This document shows, piece after piece, positions 6,106 to 15,384 of a stretch of 64,000 nt of DNA. The stretch spans positions 1-64,000 of the forward strand of contig NZ_CABHOU010000021.1 of the NCBI RefSeq assembly GCF_902168175.1, given 5' to 3'. How positions within the stretch are numbered: the first letter of the stretch is position 1; each line of letters begins with the position of its first letter. The position numbers and the translations under genes are program-made. Below the pieces are notes generated by a model. That model had not been told where the DNA came from, did no database searches, and saw nothing but the letters and a program-made list of their open reading frames with translations. The stretch is from an uncultured Chitinophaga sp. (GTDB lineage Bacteria > Bacteroidota > Bacteroidia > Chitinophagales > Chitinophagaceae).

Positions 6106-8175
6106 ATGAAACATCCTCTGTTATCCATTTTAGGCCTCCTGGTTGCATTTGGAGCCACCGCGCAGGTGCGCGTAAATACAAAGTCCTTTAACACCCGTAA
6201 CGAAGCCCGGGTGATCCAGAAAGGTGAATTACTGGAAGTAAGCTGGCCCGCGGGCAAAGCGCTTACCGGTAAAGTAATCTTCGATCTCGGTAAAGGGAAA
6301 CCTTTGTTCCGGCAACTGCTGCTGGGCGAAAAAGTGGTGTCTGCCGATCTGGATGCTGCTTTCATCATCACTGTTGGCAAAAGAGACCTACGCTCGCAAA
6401 ATGGATGGAACATCTTTTTCGACAAGGTCCCGAAGAAGCCATTTGACAGCTACCCGGTTAGCCTGGAGAAAACCTCGGCTGCGGTTAAATCGGAAGGCAG
6501 TCACACTGTGGTTACTATTGGGCAACTTTCGGCAGATCGGTTTGCCGGCAACCTGGAAGTTACCTTTTACAACGGTAGCCCGTTGTTCAACGTAGCAGCC
6601 GTTATGTCTACCAGCATCGATTCTACCGCACTGGTATTCGATGCCGGATTAATCAGCCGCTCCGATGCCTGGCAAAACATCACATGGACCAACACCGGCG
6701 ACAAGATTGAAAAAGCGGTGGTGGTAAAAGGCGACACGGCCCGCAACGTAGCCGTTAAGTACCGCGCCATTGCCGCAACAGGCAAACAGGGCACGCTGGC
6801 CCTCTTCCCTCCCCCACATCAATACTTTTACCCGCTCGACGAAGCCTTTAACCTGCGCTTCACCTGGTACGGCAACAAATACCGTAACATGACCGATGGT
6901 TTCGGCATGGGTATACGGCAGGAACTAAACGGCGATAATCGTTTTGTACCCTGGTTTAATGCACCGCCGGGCTCACAGCAACGCATGAACTTTTTCTGCC
7001 TGTTAAGCGCAGGCAACGAAAACGAAGCCTTCTCGTCCGTAAAACAGTTTACGAATAACGACCGGTATGCGGAATTGCCCGGTTTCAAAACCATGTCGAG
7101 CCACTTCCACAATGAGTTTGTGATGAATGTAATGATGAAGGGCAAACCGATGCCTGACACGCTGGAGTTTGTGGAGGTCTTTAAGAGAGCGGGCGTTGAT
7201 ATCGTACACCTCGCAGAATTTCATTACACCGCCGATCCTAAAGGGCCGGATGAAAAACGCCTGCCACAGCTGAAAGCCTTGTTTGACCTTTGCGAACGCT
7301 CGTCTGACAACAGCTTCCTGTTACTCCCAGGCGAAGAACCGAATGAATTCTTCGGTGGACATTGGCTGCAATTGTTTCCAAGTCCGGTATATTGGGTAAT
7401 GTCACGCAAAGAAGGCGTGCCTTTTGTAGAAGATAAACCCGGTTACGGCAAAGTGTACCATGTAGGTAATAAAGAAGAGATGCTGCAGCTGCTGGAAAAA
7501 GAACAAGGTCTGGCCTGGACGGCCCACGCCCGTACCAAAGGCTCTGTAAACACGCCGGATGCGTATAAGAACGAGGCTTTCTTCCTCTCCGACCGTTTTA
7601 TGGGTGCTGCCTGGAAAGCAATGCCAGCCGATCTATCCATTCCCAGTCTTGGCCGCCGTGTACTCGATTTGCTGGACGACATGAATAACTGGGGATTGAA
7701 AAAAACAGTGATCACCGAAGCCGATTTATTCACCATCACCCACGAAAATGAGATGTACGCCCACATGAACGTCAATTACCTGATGCTCGATAAAATACCA
7801 GCTTACAAAGACAGCTGGAAACCTGTACTCGACGCCATGCAGCATGGCAGGTTCTTTGGCTCAACCGGCGAAGTACTCATTCCATCTTTAAAAATAAACG
7901 GTCATATTTCTGGCGATAGCCTCCAGTTGCCTGCCAATGGTAAAGCCAGCATCGCTCTTCAGCTGAAATGGACATTCCCTATGAATTACGTGGAAATCAT
8001 TTCAGGCGATGGTAAAAAGGTGTACCGTGAAAAGATAGATCTTACTGCCACGAAAGCTTTTGGCGAAAAGGCATTCAATTTCAGCACCGCGTTGACAGGC
8101 CGTAAATGGGTACGACTGGAAGCCTGGGACGTTGCTGCGAATGGGGCTTTTAGTCAGACGTTCTATATCCGGTAG
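6106..8175 (+). CDS. Large secreted protein with PHP-like motifs
   Basis: The 689-residue protein has a signal peptide (MKHPLLSILGLLVAFGATAQ). Residues 20-330 are beta-rich with no family I recognise. From about residue 335 there is a series of histidine and acidic motifs: SSHFHNEF, VDIVHLAEFHYTADPKG, LLLPGEEPNEFFGGHW, LAWTAHARTKG and a late ITEADLF. The order (HxH-like, H near an acidic residue, E, isolated H, acidic residue) is reminiscent of metal-binding PHP-type phosphoesterase/hydrolase folds. The final 100 residues look like a beta-sandwich. A periplasmic or secreted metal-dependent hydrolase is an inference. Its neighbours (tRNA-Ser before, an unrelated convergent gene 2 bases after its stop) do not help. 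Confidence 0.6.
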   Translation: MKHPLLSILGLLVAFGATAQVRVNTKSFNTRNEARVIQKGELLEVSWPAGKALTGKVIFDLGKGKPLFRQLLLGEKVVSADLDAAFIITVGKRDLRSQNGWNIFFDKVPKKPFDSYPVSLEKTSAAVKSEGSHTVVTIGQLSADRFAGNLEVTFYNGSPLFNVAAVMSTSIDSTALVFDAGLISRSDAWQNITWTNTGDKIEKAVVVKGDTARNVAVKYRAIAATGKQGTLALFPPPHQYFYPLDEAFNLRFTWYGNKYRNMTDGFGMGIRQELNGDNRFVPWFNAPPGSQQRMNFFCLLSAGNENEAFSSVKQFTNNDRYAELPGFKTMSSHFHNEFVMNVMMKGKPMPDTLEFVEVFKRAGVDIVHLAEFHYTADPKGPDEKRLPQLKALFDLCERSSDNSFLLLPGEEPNEFFGGHWLQLFPSPVYWVMSRKEGVPFVEDKPGYGKVYHVGNKEEMLQLLEKEQGLAWTAHARTKGSVNTPDAYKNEAFFLSDRFMGAAWKAMPADLSIPSLGRRVLDLLDDMNNWGLKKTVITEADLFTITHENEMYAHMNVNYLMLDKIPAYKDSWKPVLDAMQHGRFFGSTGEVLIPSLKINGHISGDSLQLPANGKASIALQLKWTFPMNYVEIISGDGKKVYREKIDLTATKAFGEKAFNFSTALTGRKWVRLEAWDVAANGAFSQTFYIR

Positions 8176-8177
8176 TA

Positions 8178-8651
8178 TTAATCCAGGTATATCAGGTGAC
8201 AGTACTCAGCCTCCTCCTCCGGGAGCAGCAGCATGGTTTTCATAAGCCCGTTCGGCCGCTTCCAGACAAAAACCATGTTACCGTTTAACGGGCTCATTAC
8301 TTCTTCTTCACCGAAGAGTATTCTTAACTCAGTGATCAAAGTATCTGCATCGACAGTCGGTAGCACCAGCATCAACAATCCGATGCAACCGTCTGTCGAT
8401 GTAGTGATCAGAACGGCTTCGATGCGACTGCGGATATTGACGTTATTGTTCAGTTCATCTATATCACCAACGTACCGGTACATGGCGCCTCCTGTTAAAC
8501 CTTTGCCCGGCGTAACCGCCATCGGCTGTTCGGCAACAAGTTGCACGTGTTCCTGATCATGAATATTGTTCCCAATTGCGAGGGAGCCTATTCCACTTAA
8601 ATGAAGCATATGGTGTATTTTGAAGTAAATGCAGGCCTCAGTACCGGGCAT
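8178..8651 (-). CDS. Conserved-looking cytoplasmic protein, unknown function
   Basis: The protein has 157 residues from the ATG at 8651; an in-frame ATG at 8609 (MLHLSGIGSLAIG) is an alternative. It has no signal or membrane segment. Composition and frame use are normal, with alternating hydrophobic strands (IEAVLITTSTDGCIGLLMLVLP, NGNMVFVWKRPNGLMKTMLLLP) suggesting a compact alpha/beta domain. No family recognised. Its stop lies 2 bases from the end of the 689-residue secreted protein, so the two genes are tightly convergent. It is probably monocistronic, because the paralogous lipoprotein upstream of it (8846-9682, same strand) ends in a terminator. Confidence 0.6.
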   Translation of the reverse strand: MPGTEACIYFKIHHMLHLSGIGSLAIGNNIHDQEHVQLVAEQPMAVTPGKGLTGGAMYRYVGDIDELNNNVNIRSRIEAVLITTSTDGCIGLLMLVLPTVDADTLITELRILFGEEEVMSPLNGNMVFVWKRPNGLMKTMLLLPEEEAEYCHLIYLD

Positions 8652-8792
8652 AACAATGGCTATACCGGTTGGTTTACATAACGCAAAGGTTTGCGGGAAA
8701 TTTGGAGAAAAGCTAATTGAAGACCCAATTGCTCAATGGAAAAGCAGGTTGGAATATGAATTTAGGAAAAATGATCTTATCAGCAAATAAAA

Positions 8793-8822
8793 AATCCCCT
8801 GCAACAAAAGCCACAGGGGATT
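8793..8822 (-). terminator. Terminator after EF-hand lipoprotein 2
   Basis: The stem aatcccctg/caggggatt has A/T runs on both sides, so it could work in either direction. It lies 24 bases beyond the stop of the minus-strand lipoprotein gene. Confidence 0.8.
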
Positions 8823-8845
8823 TTTATTATGGGTTGATTGAAACA

Positions 8846-9682
8846 CTACTTCACTGCTGGCTTCAATGTATACTTATATTTTTCGTCTGCCGTTAGCAAA
8901 CCATCACCGTTAAAATCGGCCACCTGCTCAGTTTTCATTATATCTTTCGTTAACTCCAGCGCAGTTTCGTAAGGATACTCACCGGGGTTAGTACCTACCG
9001 GGTAGAACAGAAAACGGTTGGCTTCTGTTGCATGCCACTTCCAGTTAGTAACGTCCGTATCGATCAGTACTGTATTTTCGAAACGACGTAAAATGCGGGT
9101 GCCATAAGTAGAGAACTGAATAGTGATGCTGTCTATCTGCTTGTAACCGACAATCTCCCCTGCAGCATCCCAAACAGGCCATTGGCCGAACATAGATTCG
9201 CCATTGTCTTCCTTGGTCAAACTCCATATGCGGCTGATCAGCTTTGTTTTATCATCTGCTGCCGCAGTCTGGATCTTAACACCTGCCAGGGTAAGCTCTT
9301 CGTTATTGGCTCCATAAGTAAGTTTAAAGTTGATACCGGTAGATGTAAAGCTAATTGCGGTAATTTTCCCGAAGCTTCCGAGCGAAATATTTATACTGTC
9401 CAGGGCGCTGTACTTGCCAGTATAAAACTTTCCACGCGCATCGTGAATGTAATAAGTGCTGTCCGCCAGAAACTCTACAAAACCTTCACCCACCGAAGTT
9501 TCCTTCGCCAATGTAGATCCGGCTTTTCTGGCCCCAATTTCTACTTCGCTGCCCAACGACCATTTGCCTAATACTTTCGTTGAAAGTGTTTTGGCTCCGG
9601 TGTCTGGCTTCGCATCATCTTTTTTTGAACAGGCGGTAAATACGAGCGCTGCCGCCACAGCAAGTGCATAGATGGATTTCAT
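8846..9682 (-). CDS. EF-hand-tailed lipoprotein (paralogue 2)
   Basis: The 278-residue protein has a lipoprotein signal (MKSIYALAVAAALVFTAC, cysteine 18, then SKKDD). It shares the architecture of the protein at 4660-5523: a GKWSLG strand near residue 40, FVEFLADSTYYIHDARGKFYTG, an internal WSLTKEDNGE second half matching LTQEDDGA, ELTKDIMKTEQ, and a C-terminal EF-hand-like loop ADFNGDGLLTADE. The two genes lie 3.3 kb apart facing each other, so the pair arose by duplication with inversion, or by separate insertion. Divergence is large, with conserved motifs but few long identities, so the duplication is not recent. It is probably anchored to the outer membrane. Ligand and role are unknown; calcium binding is inferred from the loop alone. 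Confidence 0.7.
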   Translation of the reverse strand: MKSIYALAVAAALVFTACSKKDDAKPDTGAKTLSTKVLGKWSLGSEVEIGARKAGSTLAKETSVGEGFVEFLADSTYYIHDARGKFYTGKYSALDSINISLGSFGKITAISFTSTGINFKLTYGANNEELTLAGVKIQTAAADDKTKLISRIWSLTKEDNGESMFGQWPVWDAAGEIVGYKQIDSITIQFSTYGTRILRRFENTVLIDTDVTNWKWHATEANRFLFYPVGTNPGEYPYETALELTKDIMKTEQVADFNGDGLLTADEKYKYTLKPAVK

Positions 9683-9868
9683 AGGTGATATTTTTGGTTT
9701 ATCGGGTTTGATAGCTAAATTGTATAGGCCTTCACGTTACACAGCGTCCGCATTATTTCATTATAAAATACAGTGGCAAATATAATAACATATTAACATT
9801 TATCAAATAGATAAACTAAGAAAGGAAACCGCTGCATGTTAACGACTTAGCGAACATGATAAACGAAA

Positions 9869-9895
9869 AAGCCCGCAGTGCATCACTGCGGGCTT
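9869..9895 (-). terminator. Terminator after the DUF2306/small membrane protein genes
   Basis: A stem of about 11 bp (aagcccgcagt with actgcgggctt) is followed on the minus strand by a T run. It lies 33 bases after the stop of the 73-residue membrane protein gene. Confidence 0.8.
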
Positions 9896-9927
9896 GCCAA
9901 AAACCAATATCTATTACAATTTTTCAA

Positions 9928-10149
9928 TCAAAGCCGGTTGAGCCAGCCGGCGAAAATCTTGTTTAACAGTGGTACCAGCACGTAAAAAACGACAGGTACC
10001 GCTATCGCTGTTGATATAAATGTTTGCGCCGCCAAAGGAAGCGCCACCAGGTAATCGCCCAGCACAAAGGACATGAAAGTGACAAGCGGGTAAATGGCCA
10101 GCCATACGATAAAAGCATTTTTATGTTGCTGCCTGTTTGAGTGTTGCAT
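9928..10149 (-). CDS. Small two-helix membrane protein (DUF2798-like)
   Basis: The 73-residue protein has two predicted membrane helices (about residues 14-32 and 40-62) joined by GDYLVALP and ends in NKIFAGWLNRL. Size, the two helices and the final W-L segment resemble DUF2798 proteins; the match is weak and from memory of the family. It follows the DUF2306 gene by 65 bases on the same strand, and a terminator follows, so it is likely the last gene of the HxlR-DUF2306 unit. No function is known. Confidence 0.6.
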   Translation of the reverse strand: MQHSNRQQHKNAFIVWLAIYPLVTFMSFVLGDYLVALPLAAQTFISTAIAVPVVFYVLVPLLNKIFAGWLNRL

Positions 10150-10214
10150 ATTACTGAGTTTTTAATCGTTACTGATAATATGACAAGCCTGGGCAGCAAA
10201 ACGTGACGGATTTT

Positions 10215-10847
10215 TTAAGCTTTCCGCTTTACTGACAGCACCACCTCATACAAATATAGTGGCGCCGCCCACCCTAACCAGAATAAAGAAGGAGATATAT
10301 CGGCAAATTCACCCAGGCGCTGTACTACGGGCAACTTCACCAGGGTACCCGACACTACGAAAGCCAGCGTTACCAGGTAACTTCTCGTCATCCACTCCTG
10401 GTGCAACTTAAATTTGCGTTTGATAGCTGCCCACCAGGCAATAAAGGTCGCAGTGATCCAAACTGTAACCCATACCTGTAAAGAGAAAGCGTAAGCCCAG
10501 TTAACGGCATAAGCGGTGGTGGAGGAAAGGATAGCGGCGGTGATACTGCTGCAGATGATGGCCAGCAGGTACAGGGTGCCTATGATACGGTGCAGCTTCC
10601 AGCCATAGGCGCGTAACCTGCCCCAGAACTGTAACGGACCAAGTATAAGCGCGCCACCACCCGCCGTAATGTGCATAAGGAGCACCCATCTTAACTTAAA
10701 ATATTTCCCCATCGCTTCGGGGGTAAGACGCAGGAAGTGATCGGCCGCTTGCATGAACGACCAGGTGAGAAACACGATCCCCATCCATAAAAGAATGCTA
10801 AAAACATCGGAGAATGCCAGGCGTTTATCGGCTGTCATATTTTTCAT
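10215..10847 (-). CDS. DUF2306 integral membrane protein
   Basis: The 210-residue protein has about six membrane helices. Characteristic DUF2306 features are visible: LLMHITAGGGALILGPLQF (helix with an N-terminal histidine), KLHRIIGTLYLLAI, then KLHQEWMTRSYLVTLAF. The conserved histidines in these three segments have the geometry of possible haem or metal ligands, but the family has no proven activity. An in-frame ATG nine bases inside (10838, MTADKR) is an alternative start. It follows the HxlR regulator gene by 65 bases on the same strand, an arrangement that suggests the regulator controls it. Confidence 0.8.
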   Translation of the reverse strand: MKNMTADKRLAFSDVFSILLWMGIVFLTWSFMQAADHFLRLTPEAMGKYFKLRWVLLMHITAGGGALILGPLQFWGRLRAYGWKLHRIIGTLYLLAIICSSITAAILSSTTAYAVNWAYAFSLQVWVTVWITATFIAWWAAIKRKFKLHQEWMTRSYLVTLAFVVSGTLVKLPVVQRLGEFADISPSLFWLGWAAPLYLYEVVLSVKRKA

Positions 10848-10912
10848 GTGTACTTCAGATTTTTACATCACAAAAATCAGGAAGTACACTGGCCTGGTCA
10901 ATTACCGCTAAA

Positions 10913-11296
10913 TTATTCGGTTACCGAAAATTTATTCGGTATGGTAGTCTGGGTCACTTCTTTTACATATTCGCCATTGTTGCGGCCCCAAATGTCCATG
11001 GCGGTAACAATGGGCATAATATCACGCCCCATTTTCGTTAAGGTATAGTCTGCCCGCAATGGAAAACCGGGTTGAATCGTTTTGCAAACCAGTCCGTGCA
11101 ACTCCAGTTCTCTTAACTGCATGTCGATTACCCTCGGTGTGGCCGATGGCAACTGCCTGTGCATTTCGCTGGGCCTTGTAATGCCGTTATAAATCAGGTC
11201 TACAATGCAGGGCTTCCATTTTCCACCCAGCACTTTCATAAACACGATAATACCGCAATCAAGGTCTTCAGGGGTTTTCCGTTCATACGTTTGCAT
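10913..11296 (-). CDS. HxlR-family transcriptional regulator
   Basis: The 127-residue winged-helix protein has the HxlR layout: a near N-terminal cysteine (DLDCGIIVFMKVLGGKWKPCIVDLI, residues 12-36), the recognition region RPSEMHRQLPSATPRVIDMQLRELE, and the wing LRADYTLTKMGRDIMPIV. Family members sense electrophiles, quinones or disulphide stress, often through the N-terminal cysteine, which is present here. It is the first gene of a same-strand group with DUF2306 and the small membrane protein, and it starts 42 bases past the end of the GH78-like gene. Autoregulation and control of the two membrane proteins are inferred from position. Confidence 0.9.
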   Translation of the reverse strand: MQTYERKTPEDLDCGIIVFMKVLGGKWKPCIVDLIYNGITRPSEMHRQLPSATPRVIDMQLRELELHGLVCKTIQPGFPLRADYTLTKMGRDIMPIVTAMDIWGRNNGEYVKEVTQTTIPNKFSVTE

Positions 11297-11338
11297 ACGC
11301 CAGGGTTTTAATTCACTGTAAATATAAAAAATATGGTT

Positions 11339-13636
11339 TTACAATTGTACCTGCTGCCCCCCTGCCCTTAACCGCATCGTTTTACCCTGCCATACCAGCT
11401 CGCCTGCCACGGGCGTTGTAACAGAGCCGTTCAGGCTTTTTCCTTTCTGCTGAAGATGCAATTTAATTTTTCCTGAGGGATGCGGCATCTCTGCATCTAT
11501 CCACTGTAAACCGCCAAAACGGGGGGTGATGCGTACGGCCTTAAAGCCGGGCTTCGACGGAACGATGCCGCACACGGTCGCCAGCAGGTCGTATACAGGA
11601 CTGGCGCTCCAGGCGTGGCAGTCGGAACGCGTAGGCTCCGGTCTTTCAGGGAACGTGGTGAGGCCCATGTCTATCATGGCATGCCATGGTTTAAGCAGGC
11701 GAATATATTCATCACCCAAACCTGCTTTTTTAAACGCCTGCATCAGGTAAAAACGATAATAGATAGTACACTGTATAATCGATTCATCTTTTTCAATCTT
11801 CTGCAATAAAGAAGCCTGCTCATTTTTAGGCACTGCGTCTGTTAATACTGCCATAGCGTTAGCATGCTGACTAAACTCCTGCTTTTCCGGCGAATCGGCT
11901 ATCATGCCTTTGGCTGCATCCCAGCAGGTATTATATGCCGCCGTGCGTAGTTTTGTGGCCAGCGCATCCCAGTGTGCGGCCTCTTTCGTACGGCCAAAAC
12001 TCCTGAACATTTCCGCTGCATGCTGCAATGCATATACATATTGCAACGTAAGAATCGACGAATTGCCTTCCAGTGCGCCGGCAGGTATACCACTTGTTTC
12101 CTCCGTGCCTTTCCATGGCCATTGCGCAGGCCAGTCGACAAAGTTCCAGTAGGGCATTTTACCCAGCATACCCTGTGCGATCACGTATTTTTCGTGCCAG
12201 GTCAATACATCTGCAACACCAGCCAGCATTGACTTCACAAAAGCCTCATCATCTACAAGCATCTGATAATCGTGCAGCATAATTATCCAGAAAAGGGAAA
12301 AAGGCGGGATGATCTGTTTTACGTTTGACGGGTACCTGCTTTGCGTTAGCCCTTCCGAAATACTGGACTGCGCGAACTGCGTGATGGCATTTTTCATTAA
12401 CCTGCCATCGCCAGACACGTACAGGGAAATAAGTGCCTGTATACGCGTATCGCCGATATACTGTAACTGCTCGTAATACGGGCAATCCATGTAAGTTTCA
12501 AAAGCGCACAGGCGACTGGTGCGCCAACCTATCTCCCATATCTTACCAAGAGATGTATCATTAGAACTGAAACGTGCATTTTCTTCAAAAGGATAAGCTG
12601 TGTAGCGACTGTTAAAACCCGAAATAACCAGAGGCTTCTGATGGTTCTCTATCCTTAATTCCACAAAACGAAAAGTACGGTAGTACAATGGGCGGAACAA
12701 ACGATCGCCCCCATCGGTAATAAATACATCCTTGTAACCGCTGATGCTTTTGCCTTCTACGTCATTACGGTTCCCTTTCTCCCCTGTCTGTTTATCATAC
12801 AATGCTTCTGAATAAGTGAGCGTGATCTTACAATCTTCGCCACCGCTCAGTTGCATTTCAGGGTAAGCTGTAGTAAGCGTACCCTGGTCGATGAGCAGGG
12901 TTACGGTTTGGTCGGGCGCCACGATCAGGGGCTTTTTGCCTGTCAGGAACTGCCCGTCCACAACAGCCCCCTCGGACCGCCTGATGCTCGCGAAACGTTG
13001 CTGTTTCTCTATTGGAAACGGGATGTTGCGTGGCAGTAGCGTACGGCCGGTTTCACGGGTAACAATAGCTGTTTGCCAGTGGTTGTCGTTGTAAGCTGCC
13101 TGCTGCCATCCCCAGGGGTAACGTTTAGCATAGATATATTCGTAGGGACCCGTAATATGTAATGCATCGGCAAGTGGTGTATAGGCATTATTTTCCGTCA
13201 CCCGCCAGCTGTTATCGGTATTAAGCACAGAGGCTATTCCTGTACCTTTTATCCACAACCCTGTTTGCAGCGATAGTTGTGCCCAGGCAGCGTTGCTGCC
13301 ATGATTCCACACAGTAACCGCCACTACGTTCTGACCGGCATGCAGATGCGGGGCCAGGTCGATGGTTTCATAACGCCAATGCGCCACATCCGACCGCTGG
13401 GGGCCGCAAATAACATTGGTGCCGTTTACATACAACACATACCGGTTATCGCCAGAAATATCAATATTGAATGCCGATGGCTTTTCGTCCAGTGTAAAGG
13501 TTTTACGAAAATGGTACACGCCATATTCTTTGAGAGGAACACCAGGCGGCGCAATCCATTGCTGGGCTACGGAAAAACTGCTGATGAACAAACCTGCCAT
13601 CAACCCAAAAACCTTTTTAAAGCGGGTAAAAATCAT
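11339..13636 (-). CDS. Secreted GH78-like alpha-L-rhamnosidase
   Basis: The 765-residue protein has a signal peptide (ends SFSVAQ, about residue 25). An N-terminal beta-sandwich (YVLYVNGTNVICGPQRS, VVAVTVWNHG) matches rhamnosidase N domains. A second sandwich holds FRPLYYRTFRFVELRIEN. An (alpha/alpha)6 region starts at about residue 355 and contains MDCPYYEQLQYIGDTRIQAL, the GH78 signature region (DCPxxEQ..y.GD), and later TRSDCHAWSASPVYDLL. The C-terminal sandwich is short. GH78 enzymes remove terminal L-rhamnose; the substrate here is unknown. It lies 134 bases below susD on the same strand but beyond a terminator, so it is part of the glycan locus with its own or read-through transcription. 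It is shorter than many GH78 proteins but has all core parts. Confidence 0.8.
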   Translation of the reverse strand: MIFTRFKKVFGLMAGLFISSFSVAQQWIAPPGVPLKEYGVYHFRKTFTLDEKPSAFNIDISGDNRYVLYVNGTNVICGPQRSDVAHWRYETIDLAPHLHAGQNVVAVTVWNHGSNAAWAQLSLQTGLWIKGTGIASVLNTDNSWRVTENNAYTPLADALHITGPYEYIYAKRYPWGWQQAAYNDNHWQTAIVTRETGRTLLPRNIPFPIEKQQRFASIRRSEGAVVDGQFLTGKKPLIVAPDQTVTLLIDQGTLTTAYPEMQLSGGEDCKITLTYSEALYDKQTGEKGNRNDVEGKSISGYKDVFITDGGDRLFRPLYYRTFRFVELRIENHQKPLVISGFNSRYTAYPFEENARFSSNDTSLGKIWEIGWRTSRLCAFETYMDCPYYEQLQYIGDTRIQALISLYVSGDGRLMKNAITQFAQSSISEGLTQSRYPSNVKQIIPPFSLFWIIMLHDYQMLVDDEAFVKSMLAGVADVLTWHEKYVIAQGMLGKMPYWNFVDWPAQWPWKGTEETSGIPAGALEGNSSILTLQYVYALQHAAEMFRSFGRTKEAAHWDALATKLRTAAYNTCWDAAKGMIADSPEKQEFSQHANAMAVLTDAVPKNEQASLLQKIEKDESIIQCTIYYRFYLMQAFKKAGLGDEYIRLLKPWHAMIDMGLTTFPERPEPTRSDCHAWSASPVYDLLATVCGIVPSKPGFKAVRITPRFGGLQWIDAEMPHPSGKIKLHLQQKGKSLNGSVTTPVAGELVWQGKTMRLRAGGQQVQL

Positions 13637-13688
13637 ACAAATAAAGTAAAGGAATAAAATACGTTATTCCCCGTGTTTTATTATAAAA

Positions 13689-13717
13689 AAGCTGGCAGAT
13701 GTAACATCTGCCAGCTT
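13689..13717 (-). terminator. Terminator after susD of the 13.8-24.5 kb locus
   Basis: A near-perfect inverted repeat (aagctggcagatgt / acatctgccagctt) is followed on the minus strand by a T run. It lies 53 bases after the SusD stop. Confidence 0.85.
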
Positions 13718-13770
13718 GAAAGGAAGGGCCGTCCCACAAATGGGGCAGCCTTTTGCTATTCCTCTGTTAC

Positions 13771-15363
13771 TCAATTCCATTCGCCTTGCACACCGGCAAG
13801 GACGTTGGGATTGTAGTTTTTTTCTGCGTTGGGAATCGGGAACAATACGTGTTTATCGAGGAACGGCTCTTTACCGTCGCCCGGTTCCGCTTTCCTGATC
13901 GCGTTAAGCGTTTGTTTCGCGATACCCCAGCGAATCAGGTCGAAGTAACGTTGCTGCTCGCCGCAAAGCTCCAGCTGGCGCTCGCGCATTAATAAATTCA
14001 TCGCGTTCGTTTTATCACCCAGTGTGGTGTACAACTCGGCGCCCGAGCGACTTCTTACGCTGTCGATATACTGCCTTGGCGCATCACCCACATCACCTTG
14101 CTGGATATGTGTTTCGGCCAGCATCAGCAACACATCGGCAAAACGAATGATCTGTCCGTTGATGGAACTAATGGGGGCACCATATGATTTTACGCGGTCA
14201 TAGTATTCATACTTTTTCCATTTGTAATAACCCTGCTGATCGGCTGCATTGAAAGGGAAATTGATCGCACCACCTGTACACTGCTCGCAATACACGGTAG
14301 CACCGCCACTGGCCGCACTGCCGTAGAACGTGAATTTCGCACGGGGATCGGTGTAAGGCGCGCCGCCAACTGGATTAGGATACGTAAAGGCATTTACAGC
14401 AGCCGTAGAAACGTACATGTTATCCCAATCGTTAAATCCATATTCCTGCGCACGGCCGGAGTGGGTCACTTTTCCGCCTGCAGACGGCTGACTTTCGGCG
14501 CCACCAAACATGTAGTACTGACTACCAAGTCCCCAGTCGGTCCAGGCAGCATTCATCGCCTGGAATATATTCTCTTTGGTGTTTTGATTGGTGGGTGTAA
14601 AATTTGCGTTATAATCTTTCTCCAGCGCATAAGTGTAAGGTGCCTGGGTCAGTTTAACGAGTTCCGCCTGGGCAGGCCCCCACTTCTGCTGAAAAAGATA
14701 TACCCTTCCTAACAATGCTGTGGCAGCGCCTTTCGTAGCACGGCCGAGATCTGCGTTACCATATACAACCGGCAGCACAGCCTGCGCGTCTTTCAGGTCT
14801 TTTTCAACAAAAGCCCACACATCGGCAGCTGTAGCGCGTGGAAGGTAGTTATTGTTAATAGTTTCGTTGTACGTTTTATGCAAAGGCACGCCGCCCCACA
14901 GGCTCACGAGATTAAAGTAAGCATATGCACGCAGGAACTTCGCCTCGGCTACATACTGTGCTACTTTTAATTTATCGGCATCAAGGGTAGGGTTCCAGGC
15001 AATGGCGCGGTCTTCTACCACGTTGGCGCGGAAAATAATGCGGTACAGCGACTGCCACAGTTGTGTGAGCTGTACTTGTTCCGGACCAAAATTGTATTCT
15101 GCCAGCTGGGCCATATCGCCCTGCATGTTCGACGTTTTTTTAGCATCATAACCCAGCAGATCAAAAATAAAGTAGTATTCGCGCGCCCACAATCCCTGGT
15201 GCATCAGCGTGGCATAAGTAGCCACCGTGGCCTGATTGATGGCCTCCGACGAACGGAAGTAGGTTTCAAAGTCGTAGGTCGACGGGTTCTGTAATTCCAG
15301 TTCACTTTTCCGGCAACTAAACAAACTGGCGAGTAGTGCAGCGGCTATAAATATTTTTTTCAT
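13771..15363 (-). CDS. SusD/RagB-family glycan-binding lipoprotein
   Basis: The 530-residue protein starts MKKIFIAAALLASLFSC, with the lipobox cysteine at residue 17. Tetratricopeptide-like helices follow (KVAQYVAEAKFLRAYAYFNLVSLWGGVPL, a hallmark SusD segment). The C-terminal RagB/SusD motifs include RFADVLLMLAETH and LLMRERQLELCGEQQRYFDLIRWG. SusD proteins sit as lids on SusC transporters at the outer membrane and bind the glycan. The gene follows susC by 21 bases and is followed by a terminator. The ligand specificity cannot be read from sequence; nearby GH74-like and GH78-like proteins suggest a branched plant or microbial polysaccharide. Confidence 0.95.
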   Translation of the reverse strand: MKKIFIAAALLASLFSCRKSELELQNPSTYDFETYFRSSEAINQATVATYATLMHQGLWAREYYFIFDLLGYDAKKTSNMQGDMAQLAEYNFGPEQVQLTQLWQSLYRIIFRANVVEDRAIAWNPTLDADKLKVAQYVAEAKFLRAYAYFNLVSLWGGVPLHKTYNETINNNYLPRATAADVWAFVEKDLKDAQAVLPVVYGNADLGRATKGAATALLGRVYLFQQKWGPAQAELVKLTQAPYTYALEKDYNANFTPTNQNTKENIFQAMNAAWTDWGLGSQYYMFGGAESQPSAGGKVTHSGRAQEYGFNDWDNMYVSTAAVNAFTYPNPVGGAPYTDPRAKFTFYGSAASGGATVYCEQCTGGAINFPFNAADQQGYYKWKKYEYYDRVKSYGAPISSINGQIIRFADVLLMLAETHIQQGDVGDAPRQYIDSVRSRSGAELYTTLGDKTNAMNLLMRERQLELCGEQQRYFDLIRWGIAKQTLNAIRKAEPGDGKEPFLDKHVLFPIPNAEKNYNPNVLAGVQGEWN

Positions 15364-15384
15364 GTTGATTTCTTTTTAAGTTGA

